Positions 44,307 through 54,596 of a stretch of 64,000 nt of DNA are shown piece by piece. The first letter of the stretch is position 1. Each line of letters begins with the position of its first letter. Made by a program: the position numbers and the translations under genes. The stretch spans positions 62,001 through 126,000 of the forward strand of contig JARBJD010000052.1 in assembly GCA_033064195.1 (NCBI GenBank), given 5' to 3'. The DNA comes from Blattamonas nauphoetae. Lineage: Eukaryota; Preaxostyla; Oxymonadida. Below the pieces are notes generated by a model that was not told where the DNA came from, searched no databases, and worked only from the letters and a program-made list of their open reading frames with translations.

Positions 44307-45151
44307 GTCACCTGAAAACCCGGGAGTAAATAACAAATCGGTAGTTTTTTTTGGGGTCCCAAAAGTGAATAGTAACACTGGATTTCCGATTTTTTCGACA
44401 ATTTTTCAATCTAAATGACATTTTTATGAATAAATGAAGTGTCCTAGGTGGTTCAGAACAAATAGTTTTGATTACCCAGCATGATTTTCTCATGCTCTTG
44501 GAAAGTTGATCTCGTTGTATCTTCATAACCAGACAAAATATTGACCTGAAATTTTCGCGAAAATGAATTTTTTGAGAAATGTAAACTGTTGATATTTCAA
44601 CTTTTTTTCTTCGACGATCACAAAATCATGGTTTTTCATCGTTTTTCGAGGAATTTTCAGAGAGTCTTCGAACTTGTCACTCACCATTCACCTTGTATGC
44701 AAAATTGACCAGTTTGATTCGATTGTGACAGTGTTGACGTCATTTTGATGAATTTTGAAAACGGGATTCCCATCTGATGCACGGTGAGAAGTCAATTTCA
44801 GACATCCGTTAAAAGTGGATTTCACATTCTCTCGAGGGGGAAAATTTTTTTGAAAAGTTGAAATATCAAAAGTTTACATTTCTCAAAAAATTCATTTTCG
44901 CGAAAATTTCAGGTCAATATTTTGTCTGGTTATGAAGATACAACGAGATCAACTTTCCAAGAGCATGAGAAAATCATGCTGGGTAATCAAAACTATTTGT
45001 TCTGAACCACCTAGGACACTTCATTTATTCATAAAAATGTCATTTAGATTGAAAAATTGTCGAAAAAATCGGAAATCCAGTGTTACTATTCACTTTTGGG
45101 ACCCCAAAAAAAACTACCAATTTGTTATTTACTCCCGGGTTTTCAGGTGAC
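44307..45151. mobile_element. Foldback element (845 bp), TA target duplication
   Basis: Starts GTCACCTGAAAACCCGGGAG and ends with its exact inverse, flanked by TA at 44305-44306 and 45152-45153. The arms of about 300 bp (44307-44606, 44852-45151) are almost identical inverted copies; a 245-bp centre is unique. The mirrored 72-codon open frames on the arms are by-products. Tc1/mariner-type MITE is the likely class (TA target). Confidence 0.85.
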
Positions 45152-45336
45152 TAGTTCATTCTTCACGCCGGTTGTGAATTCCATCGATCTGAAGATACAT
45201 TTGTTTGGAAAGGGCTTTGATTATGAATCTGGTTCAATTTTCACGTGGGAAAAGGCAGATACAGGTGAAAACGGGTGAGAAATCAGGACAAAGACATACG
45301 GATCGTTTTTTCGGTTTAAACAACCTATCCGTATTC

Positions 45337-46299
45337 TTAGATAGTACTGTTGAGAGCAAGAAGGTCGGTAGGGGGGAATATGCCTGATTTCCACGTATGG
45401 GGGCCGTCGAATGCTCGCTGCTCAACGAAATCCTCAAAGCCCTCCACCCTCAACGATCGAATCACTTTCATCCATCGCTCACGCAGTTCTCCGTGGATAT
45501 CCGAGTATAGTTTCCGAGCACACTTCAATGTGTACAAATGAACACAAATAGCATCATCGAAAGTGAAAACAGTCATTACGCTTGTGACCGTGAGACATAT
45601 CGGCAGATTCAGAACAAATTCCAGAGTCGGTTGATGTTGAGGAGCGATGGTGAGGAGTTCGAGAAGAAAATTCACGAAAAAATACGATCTAACGTCGTCG
45701 TTGATCGAATGGCGTTTTTCACACAAATGTTGAATATAACGGTCGGACGGCAAGACAACGTTATTGTGCAATGTTTCAAGAAGTGTCTGATGGTCTTTGG
45801 GATCGTGATATTGTGGAGTTCCATGGAAATGTTGGTTGAAGCGACGGTACACTTTGTGGAGGAGTTTGTTGAGAGAAGAGTGGGTATACGCTGCTTCTTT
45901 GAAGGTGGGAGAGAAGAGGTCGAGAGAGGAGAATAATTGCGGGATGAGGTTAGAATTGACGAGTATTGGAATGGTGTTCATTGATGCGTGATCTACGATG
46001 TTTTCAACAAATGCCGTGGTTGCTTGCTTTATTCTCTTGCTGGGGACTGAAATCAGTGCAACCACTGATAGAACAAAAGTATTTGATGGTTCTTGCAGGG
46101 ATGACGGAGCTATCCTCAAAAAGAACGAATCGACATCTTTCGAACTTTCTTGCTTGATATGCTCGAGAAACGACACAGCTTTATCTTCCATAGAAGGCTG
46201 AAGTGGTTGTTCGTCCGTTATCATCTGAACAAGTGAAAGGTAGATCGCCAATTGTTCAGACGTTGATTCGGAGGTCTTTACAGCTAGATACGTCTTCAT
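45337..46299 (-). CDS. Family A-related ARM-like protein (about 320 aa)
   Basis: The best start is ATG at 46299 (MKTYLAVKTSESTSEQLAIY); an in-frame TTG at 46335 is less likely. Stop TAA at 45337-45339. All-helical, with blocks AVSFLEHIKQESSKDVDSFF, IPILVNSNLIPQLFSSLDLF, QHQPTLEFVLNLPICLTVTS and VIRSLRVEGFEDFVEQRAF. The layout (N-terminal 'EDKAVSFLE' block, central 'LIPQL', 'HQPTLEFV', C-terminal 'R.EGFEDF.EQ') parallels the plus-strand family A copies but is a different branch. The N-terminal block is also seen in the fragment at 58135-58755. Appears intact. Function unknown. Confidence 0.7.
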   Translation of the reverse strand: MKTYLAVKTSESTSEQLAIYLSLVQMITDEQPLQPSMEDKAVSFLEHIKQESSKDVDSFFLRIAPSSLQEPSNTFVLSVVALISVPSKRIKQATTAFVENIVDHASMNTIPILVNSNLIPQLFSSLDLFSPTFKEAAYTHSSLNKLLHKVYRRFNQHFHGTPQYHDPKDHQTLLETLHNNVVLPSDRYIQHLCEKRHSINDDVRSYFFVNFLLELLTIAPQHQPTLEFVLNLPICLTVTSVMTVFTFDDAICVHLYTLKCARKLYSDIHGELRERWMKVIRSLRVEGFEDFVEQRAFDGPHTWKSGIFPPTDLLALNSTI

Positions 46300-46486
46300 T
46301 TCGAAGGGCCTGAGTTCCAAAATAAAGATTGGCAATATCGTTCAAAGTGTGGGTCTTGGTGAATGAGTCTGGTCTGGTAGAATAAGACCAATAAGAATGA
46401 CGCAATGTCTTCAACAAAACCAACTCAGTGGCCGGAACGATGGTGAATCCTACCGTTCTCTTCTGACTCTCTGTTGAACCGACTTG

Positions 46487-47236
46487 TCACACCAATTTGA
46501 CACGTGACTGCTTGCTCGATGGCACTTTCATGTGACATCTCCTGATCAGCAGCAGCGCAACTACCACCACAGTGATCACACGAATCATCCACTGCATGAT
46601 TGACGGTTTCTTTCGAAGTACAACCCACGGATACATGTAGAATGTATCCCCGTTCAGAGTGCGCACTTTCCATTCTGATTTCTCTGAGAAATTGTCAACG
46701 TGCACTTGTGTGATGACGAACACGATTTCGGTTTCTGTGCACGACAATACACTGCTTGCGTCGACAACCAGAGAGTCTGACCTTTCCGAGTTCCCATCAT
46801 CCGAAGAGACCTTCACTTGCACTGTCTTTCCACACGGCATGAACCCGCCTCCAACCAGTCCTATTTTGTCATCTCTTGTTGTTCTGTCGCGAGTGATCGT
46901 CGAGCGAGATGGGTCCAGAGAAGCAACAGACATTGTCGTTGTCGCTCCGAAAGTCCGGCATGCCTCAGCTGAGAAGCCTGATCCAGTGAACTGATGGCTT
47001 TGACCATCTCCAGTCAGATTTCGAACAGACAGCCTCCCTCTTTCACGGCACGTCACGTTTTGGCGAGCTGATGGGAAGTCACGGTTCGTTGGACCGTTCG
47101 ACTGGATATAGTCGAAGCCAACAGACAACCTTCTTTTGATGGTAAACAGGAAAGAGGGGAATTTGAACAGATTAAATGCTGTCCGAGAAGTTACTGTAAT
47201 GACTTGACACGATTCGAATTGTTTACAGTGATTCAT
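46487..47236 (-). pseudogene. Truncated relative of the beta-helix receptor (membrane-proximal part only)
   Basis: ATG at 47236, 249 codons. From residue about 50 it parallels residues about 1500-1700 of the 2007-residue protein: RDFPSARQNVTCRERGRLSV versus SFPSARQNIHCSGGGSMSV, then GGFMPCGKTVQVKV versus IGGEMLIPCGLRLEVW, then a membrane span MIRVITVVVVALLLI. It lacks the beta-helix, the Ig-like repeats and the kinase-like domain, ending 15 residues after the membrane span. Either a decayed copy whose 5' part is lost or a short membrane form. It lies on the opposite strand from the full gene, 0.8 kb away. Confidence 0.6.
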
Positions 47237-47992
47237 CCTATCAAGAAATTCACAATGATTAGTCTTTTGACAACATGGGGTACTTTTTTCTTGCTTTAGG
47301 TAGCATTGGAGAGTTCACATGATTGCCATGAACAAACGACAGCTTCAATGCGATGAAGTCCGCACGAAATCAAGACTGATCACTTGACATGCATCCAGAA
47401 AGAATCGATGATCTCATAAATTCGACCGTTCCAAGTTTCATGAACCGATTTCTTGGATTTTTCCACAAGCAGGAAAAATGTTGGACCAGAGGCAAGACAT
47501 GAAATTCTACTGTCACAAAAAGCTGTAATCAGAGAGACAGACTTGAAAAGTGATTCAGAGCAGGACAGAACCATCAACAACGAAGTTCAATGGGACAGAC
47601 CCACACTTTGTTTCATCTTTTCGACCCGTCGATGGTGAAGCCTCTTCCAGAACGACAATCCGGGTGATTCACATGCGGATGTCAAATATTTGTTTTATGT
47701 CCAAACATTTCAGTATATCCGACCGTAATTCATTCTTGAACACAAGAGTCTTCATCATCGATTTTCTCAAAGAAAAAAGACTATTTCTCTAATGATACCT
47801 GTAAAAACCGTCAGCCAACCATTTTTCACTTTTTTCACGTTAATCAGAGTGCTATCATCGCAAGGAGCTGCAGAGATACCGTGTTGAAATTGAAGCTTTG
47901 TTGTCGTTCCACCTCACTCTTAGTTGACAATAATTCCGAATCAAGCCCAACATTGATTCCCTCCGCTAAAACCAACGAACCTGTCTTGGACG
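47237..47992. promoter_or_regulatory. Divergent intergenic region, no gene
   Basis: Lies between the divergently transcribed truncated receptor relative and the full receptor gene. Only short open frames. I cannot point to a defined promoter motif. Confidence 0.3.
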
Positions 47993-50900
47993 ATGATCAT
48001 TTTCGTCTTCTTCTCCGTCCAATCTCTCGTTCCTCATTTCGAATCCCTTCCACATCAGCCCCTCTCCTCTCCCATCACCAATCTCCAACCATTCCTCACA
48101 TCGTCTCTTCATTCATTGGATGACTCGATCACCGTTCCACATGGCTCGTTCCACCTGTCGAACTTCGAAGTTGTGTCGCGAAACCTGAAAGTGAATGGGA
48201 AGAACTCGACACTCGTCCCATCACCTCGCACTCCCACCTCACTCCCCTCTCCCCTCCTCCCTGGCCAACCCGGAAGGAACAGGGAATGTCACTCGCTCTT
48301 CGTGATTCGGAATTCGACGAGCCAGCTGTCTGGATTGTGTTTGGACACTCGTGAAGTTGGGAGTGTTGTGAGTGTTGTGTGGAGCTCGAGTGTGTCAGTG
48401 TGCTCATGCTGGATGCGATCGAACTTGTTTGGGTCGCCGTTTGTGGTTGAGAGTGATTGGAGTTGTGAGGGAAGCAGTCTTGTGTTTGTTGGATGCTCTC
48501 ACATTTCGTGCTGCTCTCCCTCTCTCCTTCCTCTCGCCAGCTGCCTTCCATCCACCTCACTCCAACCATCCCTCCCTCCTCCTTCTGTCTCCATCTCTGC
48601 CCACTCCCTCTCCCTCACCGATTCTTCCCTCATTCTCCAAACTGGCCCTCTTTTCGATTTCGGTGATTCGTTCGCTTCGTCGGAATCTGAACTTGGTTCA
48701 ATCTCAACCTCTCTCTCCTGCTCCTCTCTCTCGAACGTAACTTCATCGTCTTCAGCTCACTCAGCCCGACCACCCCTCTTTGATTCTGTCTCGCAAAGAG
48801 TGGTTGGGTGTTGTGTTCGAGATTCGACGAACCATCTGTCTGGAACGACGCTGAACGAGATGAACTTGGGAGGAGATGTGCTGTGCACGAACACATCTTT
48901 CGTCAAATGTCAGGCCGACGAGCCAACTCGAAAGAACGAGATCATCACGACCAGGGTCACAGTCTCTTCTGGCGCACTTTCCTACTTCCGCAACTGCATA
49001 TTCTCAGCAATCACGTCCAGTCAATCCGGCGCTGCGATTTATGTCAGCAATGCGGCCTCTCTCCGCCTCGAATCGTGCGCTTTTCTGAACTGTCGATCGA
49101 CGTATCAAGGTGGGGTCATTCACTGCAACAGCATCTGCTCGCTCTCCCAGTCGTCATTCGTCGGATGTTCGTCCGCCACTGATGGCGGAAGTCTCTATAT
49201 TCTGTCCCCCGCGTATTCCTGCGTTGACAGCTGTGTCTTCATGAACTCGTCCGCGGGGTACTCTGGAGGGGTGTTATACTGGTCTGCGGGTTCAGGATCC
49301 ACGTTGACTTTCTCAAACAGCCTCTTGCAGAACTGTCAACAAACCGGTCAAAGTTCAGCATATGGTGGTGGAGGACTCTTTCTGTACAACCCTCACTTCG
49401 TCAATCTGGATTGTCTTCAGTTCCGAAACTGTTTCTCCATCGCTCGTCGAGGCCATGACGTGTATTCCGCAGGTGGGATTGCCACTGCACTCAACTCGTC
49501 GACTGTCATTGAGTGTGATTCCACGTCGAAGAAACCCAACCTGTTTTTCAATGCATCTGCAACATTCGACAACCAGCTGATCCCATCCACCATCTTCGCT
49601 GCTCGTGTGATGTCTCTCACATCTGCTCGCACGAATGACACACACGTGACACTCACCCTCACTCTGAACATGTCAGTGTGTGGGAAGCATCTTGTGATTC
49701 TGCAGAAGGGAGAGGGAGGAAGCGACCCAGTCCAGAATCGACCACACTTGTTGTTCTTCACATTTGGGACGGAATTCGACTCGAAGGGTGTGACATCTCG
49801 GGAGGGAGTGAGTGTGGTGTCGGTTGGAGAGGATGGAGAGCTGAGTGAGCCAGTGTCAGAGTTCGTGGTGGTTGGAGTGTGTGTGGCGGGAGTGGATGTG
49901 TTGATTGGAGAGAAAGTGTTTGCGGTTCCGCCAGTTGCTCGGATCACTCGGACGACATGCAATTTGGATGGGTCGAACCGATTTGCAGTGGTTGGTCTGG
50001 GGGGAGTGCTGGTGTCGTCGGGAGCGTATCTGGTTGGTCTGAAAGAGTTGGATGGTGGTGGGTTTGAGGTTGTGTTCAGTGGGGAAGGGATGAACTCGGA
50101 AACAGCAGCAGCAGTGTCGGTTGTTGGGGACTCAGCGAAACTGCGATTTGGGTGGGAATACTCAGTGGAGAGTGTTCGGAGCATTGCTGACCCGTCGGTG
50201 TCGATTGAGCTGGACTCGTCAGCGTTGATGTTCACAGTTCCGATGCCAGTTGGAGTGATTGGAGTAGAAGTGAGTGAGTTTGAGGACGTCGAGAAGACTC
50301 GCGTGACACTTTCGATTCTTTCATCCTCGCTTGAAGCTGACTCGACGTTGGAGATGGAGATTGAGGGATCAGATGGAGAGCGAAAGACACTCGAACTGTC
50401 AACCAACCAAGTCGGAATCATCGAGTCCATCGCTGTCACTCTGTTTGATTTGGGAGGGAGTGAGGATGAACTGGTTTCACTTGAATACGGAATGCAATAC
50501 AAAGTGATCTCGGTGATTGACAAGCTGCTGGGAACACCAATCTTCGCAGCCGACATTCAATTCTCGATGTTTTCTGAACCAGCTCGGATTGTGGGAGTGA
50601 AGTGCAGTCTTTTGGATGATGGGGACAACGCAGAGATTGTGGTTGTTGGGCGAGAGATGGAAGCAGGAGCGTACGCAGTGGAGCTGTTGAGTGGAGTTGA
50701 GTTGATTGCAGTGTTCAATGGATCTCGAACAGCAGAACGAGAATGTCAACCGATTCGTGTGTCAGTGTTTGGATCGTCAGCGATTCTGTCGTTTGGGGGA
50801 AGTGAGATTGTGAAGGAAGTTCGACTGGTTGGGGATTCTTCCGTTCAGATTTTGATAGATGGAAGGAAGAACTCCTTCACCATCCCAGCCGATCCACACT

Positions 50901-53900
50901 CTCGTCTGCTCTCTTTTGGAGATGTGGAGTTTGTTGATTCAGCGAAAACGACAATTCGGAAGGCGATTGTTGGGAGTGCAGTTCCTGTCGGAGAAGTGAA
51001 GTTGGTTGTGTTTGAGGAAGACAACGACACACCAATCGACATCGTCTGTGTCTTCGATTCGTCTTCACATGGCACACTCACCGCTATTGTCTTCTCGGAC
51101 GACGAACTCCAACCGATTCAACTGAAATGTGGAGTGAACTACACCGTCCAATCAGCATCATCTGAAACAGTTCCTTCCATCCTCATCTCTCCCAAACTCT
51201 CGTTTGTCGTCCCTCCTGCTCCTGTGCGAGTGAGTGGACTGTCGTGCTCTGTGGAATCAATTGATAGTGTGGTGATCGAAGTGACTGGAAGTGGATTTGT
51301 GTCGAAAGAGACATACACACTGACACTTCGAGGAGTGAGTCTGGATGAAACTGAACACAACGACGAACATGTTGTGACGATTGCAGTGAAAGGGTCAGAA
51401 ACAGACACGACATCAGCAACCTCAGAACGACTGCAGCTGAACGACGTGGAAGACGGGAAGCTGCGATTTGGACAGAACTACACAGTGGAGCACTTGACGA
51501 ACGAGACGGAAGATGGAGTGGTTGATTGGGGAGTGTTCTTCACGACACCACGTGAAGTGAGACTGGACACTCGACACATTTCGAAGATTCGAGTTGTGTC
51601 TGGGAACTCGATTGGGACGTCGATGGTGATTGTGATTGAGGGAGTTGGGTTGGGAGTGGGAGAGCGAGTGATTGTTTCACTGAGCACAGATGAGTCATTT
51701 GATGTTTGGATGTGGAGTGAGACAGAAGGACAGTCAGAGACGATGCTGTTTGGGGGAAGTGTTGGTGGTTGGGAATATGGGAAGGAATACACAATTCGGA
51801 AGGCGATGATCGGGACAGTCGAGATTCCTGTTGTTCAAACGAGATTCCGAACACCGGAGAAGCCATCAGTGTTGGTGATGACAGTTCGGAGTGAGTCGTC
51901 AGGATTGAGTGTGGGCGGGGGAGAGAGTAGAGAGAGCGAGAAGAGGGATTGTGGAGGAGTGGAAGGGCCGTGCTGGACAGTGGAGCGAGCGTGGGGGATT
52001 GCGAGTGAGTTGGGAGTTGGTGACACGACACTGCACATCAAATCTCGCGGAAGACTGTCGCAGCCGATCAGTGTTGGATCGTCGCTGGCTCTGATTGTGA
52101 CGACTGGAAATGCGGACCAGGCGCGACTGGTCATAGAACTTGCGTCAAAATCGAACAGGAACAGTGGAGCAGCTGTGGTTGTTGCGGGTGGAACATGCAA
52201 ACTGTCACAGCTGGACATTTCAATCCAATCTTCTGATTCTAAGTTTGTGTTGATTTCCGGGACGAACGGCGTGGCTGTGTTGAAAGGCTGTGTGATTGGA
52301 GGAGTTGTGGAGAGTGTGAAGAATGAAGAAAGTTGTGTGTGTGGATGGTCGAGTGGAGTGATTCGAGTTGTGGAGAGCACGACCGAACTGCATTCAGTGT
52401 CGATTGTTGGGATGGGTGGAGGAGGAGTGTGGATGGATGGAGGATCGCTGTCAGTTTCGAAATGTGACTTCTCTTCGAACGGAAAGCGGAACTCGTCGTT
52501 CCCATCAGCTCGCCAGAACATCCACTGCTCGGGTGGAGGGTCGATGTCGGTGGACGAGCAGACAGTTGGGGAGGATGGGTCGATGTGGATTGACAACGTG
52601 GACTGCACTCTTCGTGGATCTGACTTGCTTGTTTCGTCTCCTCTCTTCGTCCCCACACTCATCCCATCGCTGTGTCGGAGTGAAATGGACTCATCGTCGT
52701 CGTCATTCTCGATAGTGATTGGAGGAGAGATGTTGATTCCATGTGGACTGCGTTTGGAAGTGTGGGAAGTGAAGAAGGATGGAAGTGAAGGAAAGGCAGA
52801 CGAGATTGAATTGGTCGCGACAGCCAACTCGTTCACAGAATCAGAGATTGAGATTTCGGTGCCTCGCTCGTCGCTTGGAGTGTTGAACTCGTCGCTGGAA
52901 TGGCGAGGACGATTGTTGTTTGGGACAAGTGGGGTGAGCTCGGAGTGGTTCCGCGTTCAGACCGACGCAGCATCGAAGCGAGCGGAATCAGCGAAAGAGA
53001 ACATGAAATGGTGGCTTCCAGTTGGGATTGTGGGAGGGAGTGTTCTGATTGTGGTTGTGATTGTGTTGTTGGTGATTGTTCTGAGAAGGATGAAGTCTGG
53101 AAAGTCAGGAAAGGGAGTGGGGATGGGGATGGTGGAGATGCGAGAGGACGAGGAAGTGATGTCGGTTGAGGAAAAGGCGGATGTGGAGGAAGATTGGAGT
53201 GGAGAAGTGAACCCAAACAGTGGACTGTCTCGGACGGGAGTTGATGTGGATGGGAAAGAGACATCGAAGATGGGATCAGAGGTGGATGGGGAGATTGGGA
53301 GTTCAGGTGAGTTTGTGGAAGTGCTGGTGTGCAGTGGTGGTTTCTTGGTTGGGCGAGCAGAGAGTGAACGGACGCTGTATCGTGAACTTCACTCGGGAGG
53401 GACTTTGGAGTGGGACAGAAGGAAGGTGGAGAGAGAGATTGTGTCTGGTCTGGTGTGTGTGTCTGAGCGAATGAAGGGAGCGGATGTTCTGACGCAGCTG
53501 TCGTCGCATTGGGTGTTGTTTGATGGAAATGGGAGAGTGTGTCTTCGTCTTCGCGAGGGTGGAGATGGGGGAGATGGAGGAATTGAAGGAGAAAAGGGAG
53601 AAGTGAGAGTTCGGAAGCGAGAGGAAGGGCAGCGTTGGATGGCGCCAGAGATGGCAGGAGAGACGCTGAGTTCGATTCGGATGTTTCGAAAAGGCGATGG
53701 AGTTCGAGCGTCAGTTTTTAGTCTTGGCCTTGTGTTGTGGGAGATTGAGACTGGACTTGTTCCGTTTTGGGAGCACGATGCGGTGAATGCTCAGCGTCAG
53801 CTTGGAATGGGGGTTCGGCCGAACACGTCGAAATTGAGTGAGTCGATGGGATCGCTGATTGAGCGTTGTCTGTCGCTGGATGGGTCGAAGCGACCGACGC

Positions 53901-54016
53901 TGTCGGAGATTGGGAAGGAGTTGGAGTCGATGTCGATGTCTGGTGGAAGTGGGATTGTGGTGGGAAAGAAGATGGAGAAGGAGAGTGTCGTGGAGGGTCG
54001 GATGTGTGAGAGTTGA
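47993..54016 (+). CDS. Giant surface receptor: beta-helix, Ig-like repeats, membrane span, pseudokinase (2007 aa)
   Basis: ATG at 47993 opens with a signal-peptide-like MIIFVFFSVQSL; stop TGA at 54014-54016. Residues about 330-490 form a right-handed beta-helix (FLNCRSTYQGGVIHCNSICS and SSAGYSGGVLYWSAGSG). About 600-1290 is a series of Ig/IPT-like modules, each closing with an FGxxYTV-type strand (LRFGQNYTVEHL, WEYGKEYTIRKA). About 1300-1500 has a second beta-helix-like part. The membrane span is at about 1672-1699 (VGIVGGSVLIVVVIVLLVIV). A kinase-like domain covers 1771-1980, with RWMAPE, FSLGLVLWEIETGLVPF and SKRPTLSEIGKE. The catalytic HRD is replaced (SSHWVLFDGNGRVCL) and DFG is absent (RLREGG), so it should be catalytically dead. 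Probably a cell-surface adhesion or sensing protein signalling through partners. Uninterrupted 6-kb frame. The family is known to me from oxymonad-type genomes; the exact role is unknown. Confidence 0.8.
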   Translation: MIIFVFFSVQSLVPHFESLPHQPLSSPITNLQPFLTSSLHSLDDSITVPHGSFHLSNFEVVSRNLKVNGKNSTLVPSPRTPTSLPSPLLPGQPGRNRECHSLFVIRNSTSQLSGLCLDTREVGSVVSVVWSSSVSVCSCWMRSNLFGSPFVVESDWSCEGSSLVFVGCSHISCCSPSLLPLASCLPSTSLQPSLPPPSVSISAHSLSLTDSSLILQTGPLFDFGDSFASSESELGSISTSLSCSSLSNVTSSSSAHSARPPLFDSVSQRVVGCCVRDSTNHLSGTTLNEMNLGGDVLCTNTSFVKCQADEPTRKNEIITTRVTVSSGALSYFRNCIFSAITSSQSGAAIYVSNAASLRLESCAFLNCRSTYQGGVIHCNSICSLSQSSFVGCSSATDGGSLYILSPAYSCVDSCVFMNSSAGYSGGVLYWSAGSGSTLTFSNSLLQNCQQTGQSSAYGGGGLFLYNPHFVNLDCLQFRNCFSIARRGHDVYSAGGIATALNSSTVIECDSTSKKPNLFFNASATFDNQLIPSTIFAARVMSLTSARTNDTHVTLTLTLNMSVCGKHLVILQKGEGGSDPVQNRPHLLFFTFGTEFDSKGVTSREGVSVVSVGEDGELSEPVSEFVVVGVCVAGVDVLIGEKVFAVPPVARITRTTCNLDGSNRFAVVGLGGVLVSSGAYLVGLKELDGGGFEVVFSGEGMNSETAAAVSVVGDSAKLRFGWEYSVESVRSIADPSVSIELDSSALMFTVPMPVGVIGVEVSEFEDVEKTRVTLSILSSSLEADSTLEMEIEGSDGERKTLELSTNQVGIIESIAVTLFDLGGSEDELVSLEYGMQYKVISVIDKLLGTPIFAADIQFSMFSEPARIVGVKCSLLDDGDNAEIVVVGREMEAGAYAVELLSGVELIAVFNGSRTAERECQPIRVSVFGSSAILSFGGSEIVKEVRLVGDSSVQILIDGRKNSFTIPADPHSRLLSFGDVEFVDSAKTTIRKAIVGSAVPVGEVKLVVFEEDNDTPIDIVCVFDSSSHGTLTAIVFSDDELQPIQLKCGVNYTVQSASSETVPSILISPKLSFVVPPAPVRVSGLSCSVESIDSVVIEVTGSGFVSKETYTLTLRGVSLDETEHNDEHVVTIAVKGSETDTTSATSERLQLNDVEDGKLRFGQNYTVEHLTNETEDGVVDWGVFFTTPREVRLDTRHISKIRVVSGNSIGTSMVIVIEGVGLGVGERVIVSLSTDESFDVWMWSETEGQSETMLFGGSVGGWEYGKEYTIRKAMIGTVEIPVVQTRFRTPEKPSVLVMTVRSESSGLSVGGGESRESEKRDCGGVEGPCWTVERAWGIASELGVGDTTLHIKSRGRLSQPISVGSSLALIVTTGNADQARLVIELASKSNRNSGAAVVVAGGTCKLSQLDISIQSSDSKFVLISGTNGVAVLKGCVIGGVVESVKNEESCVCGWSSGVIRVVESTTELHSVSIVGMGGGGVWMDGGSLSVSKCDFSSNGKRNSSFPSARQNIHCSGGGSMSVDEQTVGEDGSMWIDNVDCTLRGSDLLVSSPLFVPTLIPSLCRSEMDSSSSSFSIVIGGEMLIPCGLRLEVWEVKKDGSEGKADEIELVATANSFTESEIEISVPRSSLGVLNSSLEWRGRLLFGTSGVSSEWFRVQTDAASKRAESAKENMKWWLPVGIVGGSVLIVVVIVLLVIVLRRMKSGKSGKGVGMGMVEMREDEEVMSVEEKADVEEDWSGEVNPNSGLSRTGVDVDGKETSKMGSEVDGEIGSSGEFVEVLVCSGGFLVGRAESERTLYRELHSGGTLEWDRRKVEREIVSGLVCVSERMKGADVLTQLSSHWVLFDGNGRVCLRLREGGDGGDGGIEGEKGEVRVRKREEGQRWMAPEMAGETLSSIRMFRKGDGVRASVFSLGLVLWEIETGLVPFWEHDAVNAQRQLGMGVRPNTSKLSESMGSLIERCLSLDGSKRPTLSEIGKELESMSMSGGSGIVVGKKMEKESVVEGRMCES

Positions 54017-54596
54017 ATGGGTGAGTTGCAGAACGAGATGAATCGTTTCGTTTCTCCTCTCTTTGAATTCCATCCAACGATGTTCATTTTGATTCTTTCT
54101 TCTCCCATCTCACCGTTCTTCAAATTTTCACTCATCTCCTTTTTCATCTCTTCATTCGTCTCTTCGTCTGTCCTCACAACACTTCTCACTTCATCCATTT
54201 CTGTTTCGACTGATCTCTCGTCCTTTCTTGTTGGTCGATGAGAATTGAGTTTTCTTTTGTTCTTCTTCGCTGTCGTCAGACTGTGAGGGTTCTCGTTTTC
54301 GCTTCCTTTCGTTCTTCTTCTTTTGTCTTCATTTCCCTCTTCGTTCCTTCTCTTCGTTCTCTCGTCCTCTTCCAACTGACTGAGTGGGCTGTGCTTGCTC
54401 GTCAGTCACTTCACTGAAGATTTCAAACAGCATCCGTTTTCACGAACATTATCCCACTTGCTTCCTTCTCATGAGGCGTCATCTCCGATGGAGGGGACGT
54501 TACTAAGGTCAAAATGATCCATTTCGTGAGATGAGTCTAATCAGAGAAGTGACTTGAATAATGAACACTGAATGTGGTCGGTTCGTTTGTGAGCGA
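54017..54596. other. Intergenic, pyrimidine-rich plus strand
   Basis: TC-rich 3' flank of the receptor gene. The minus-strand open frame here (Glu/Arg/Lys-rich) is a composition artefact. No motif recognised. Confidence 0.4.

Noticed and set aside
44308-45150. Mirrored 72-codon frames on the two arms of the foldback element
   Set aside because: Identical because the arms are inverted copies. No domain, and each lies within the terminal repeat.
48129-54375. Long antisense frames opposite the receptor gene (for example 379 and 333 codons)
   Set aside because: Low-complexity Ser/Pro/Thr-rich shadows produced by the G/T-rich sense strand. No domain, and the sense frame has clear domains.
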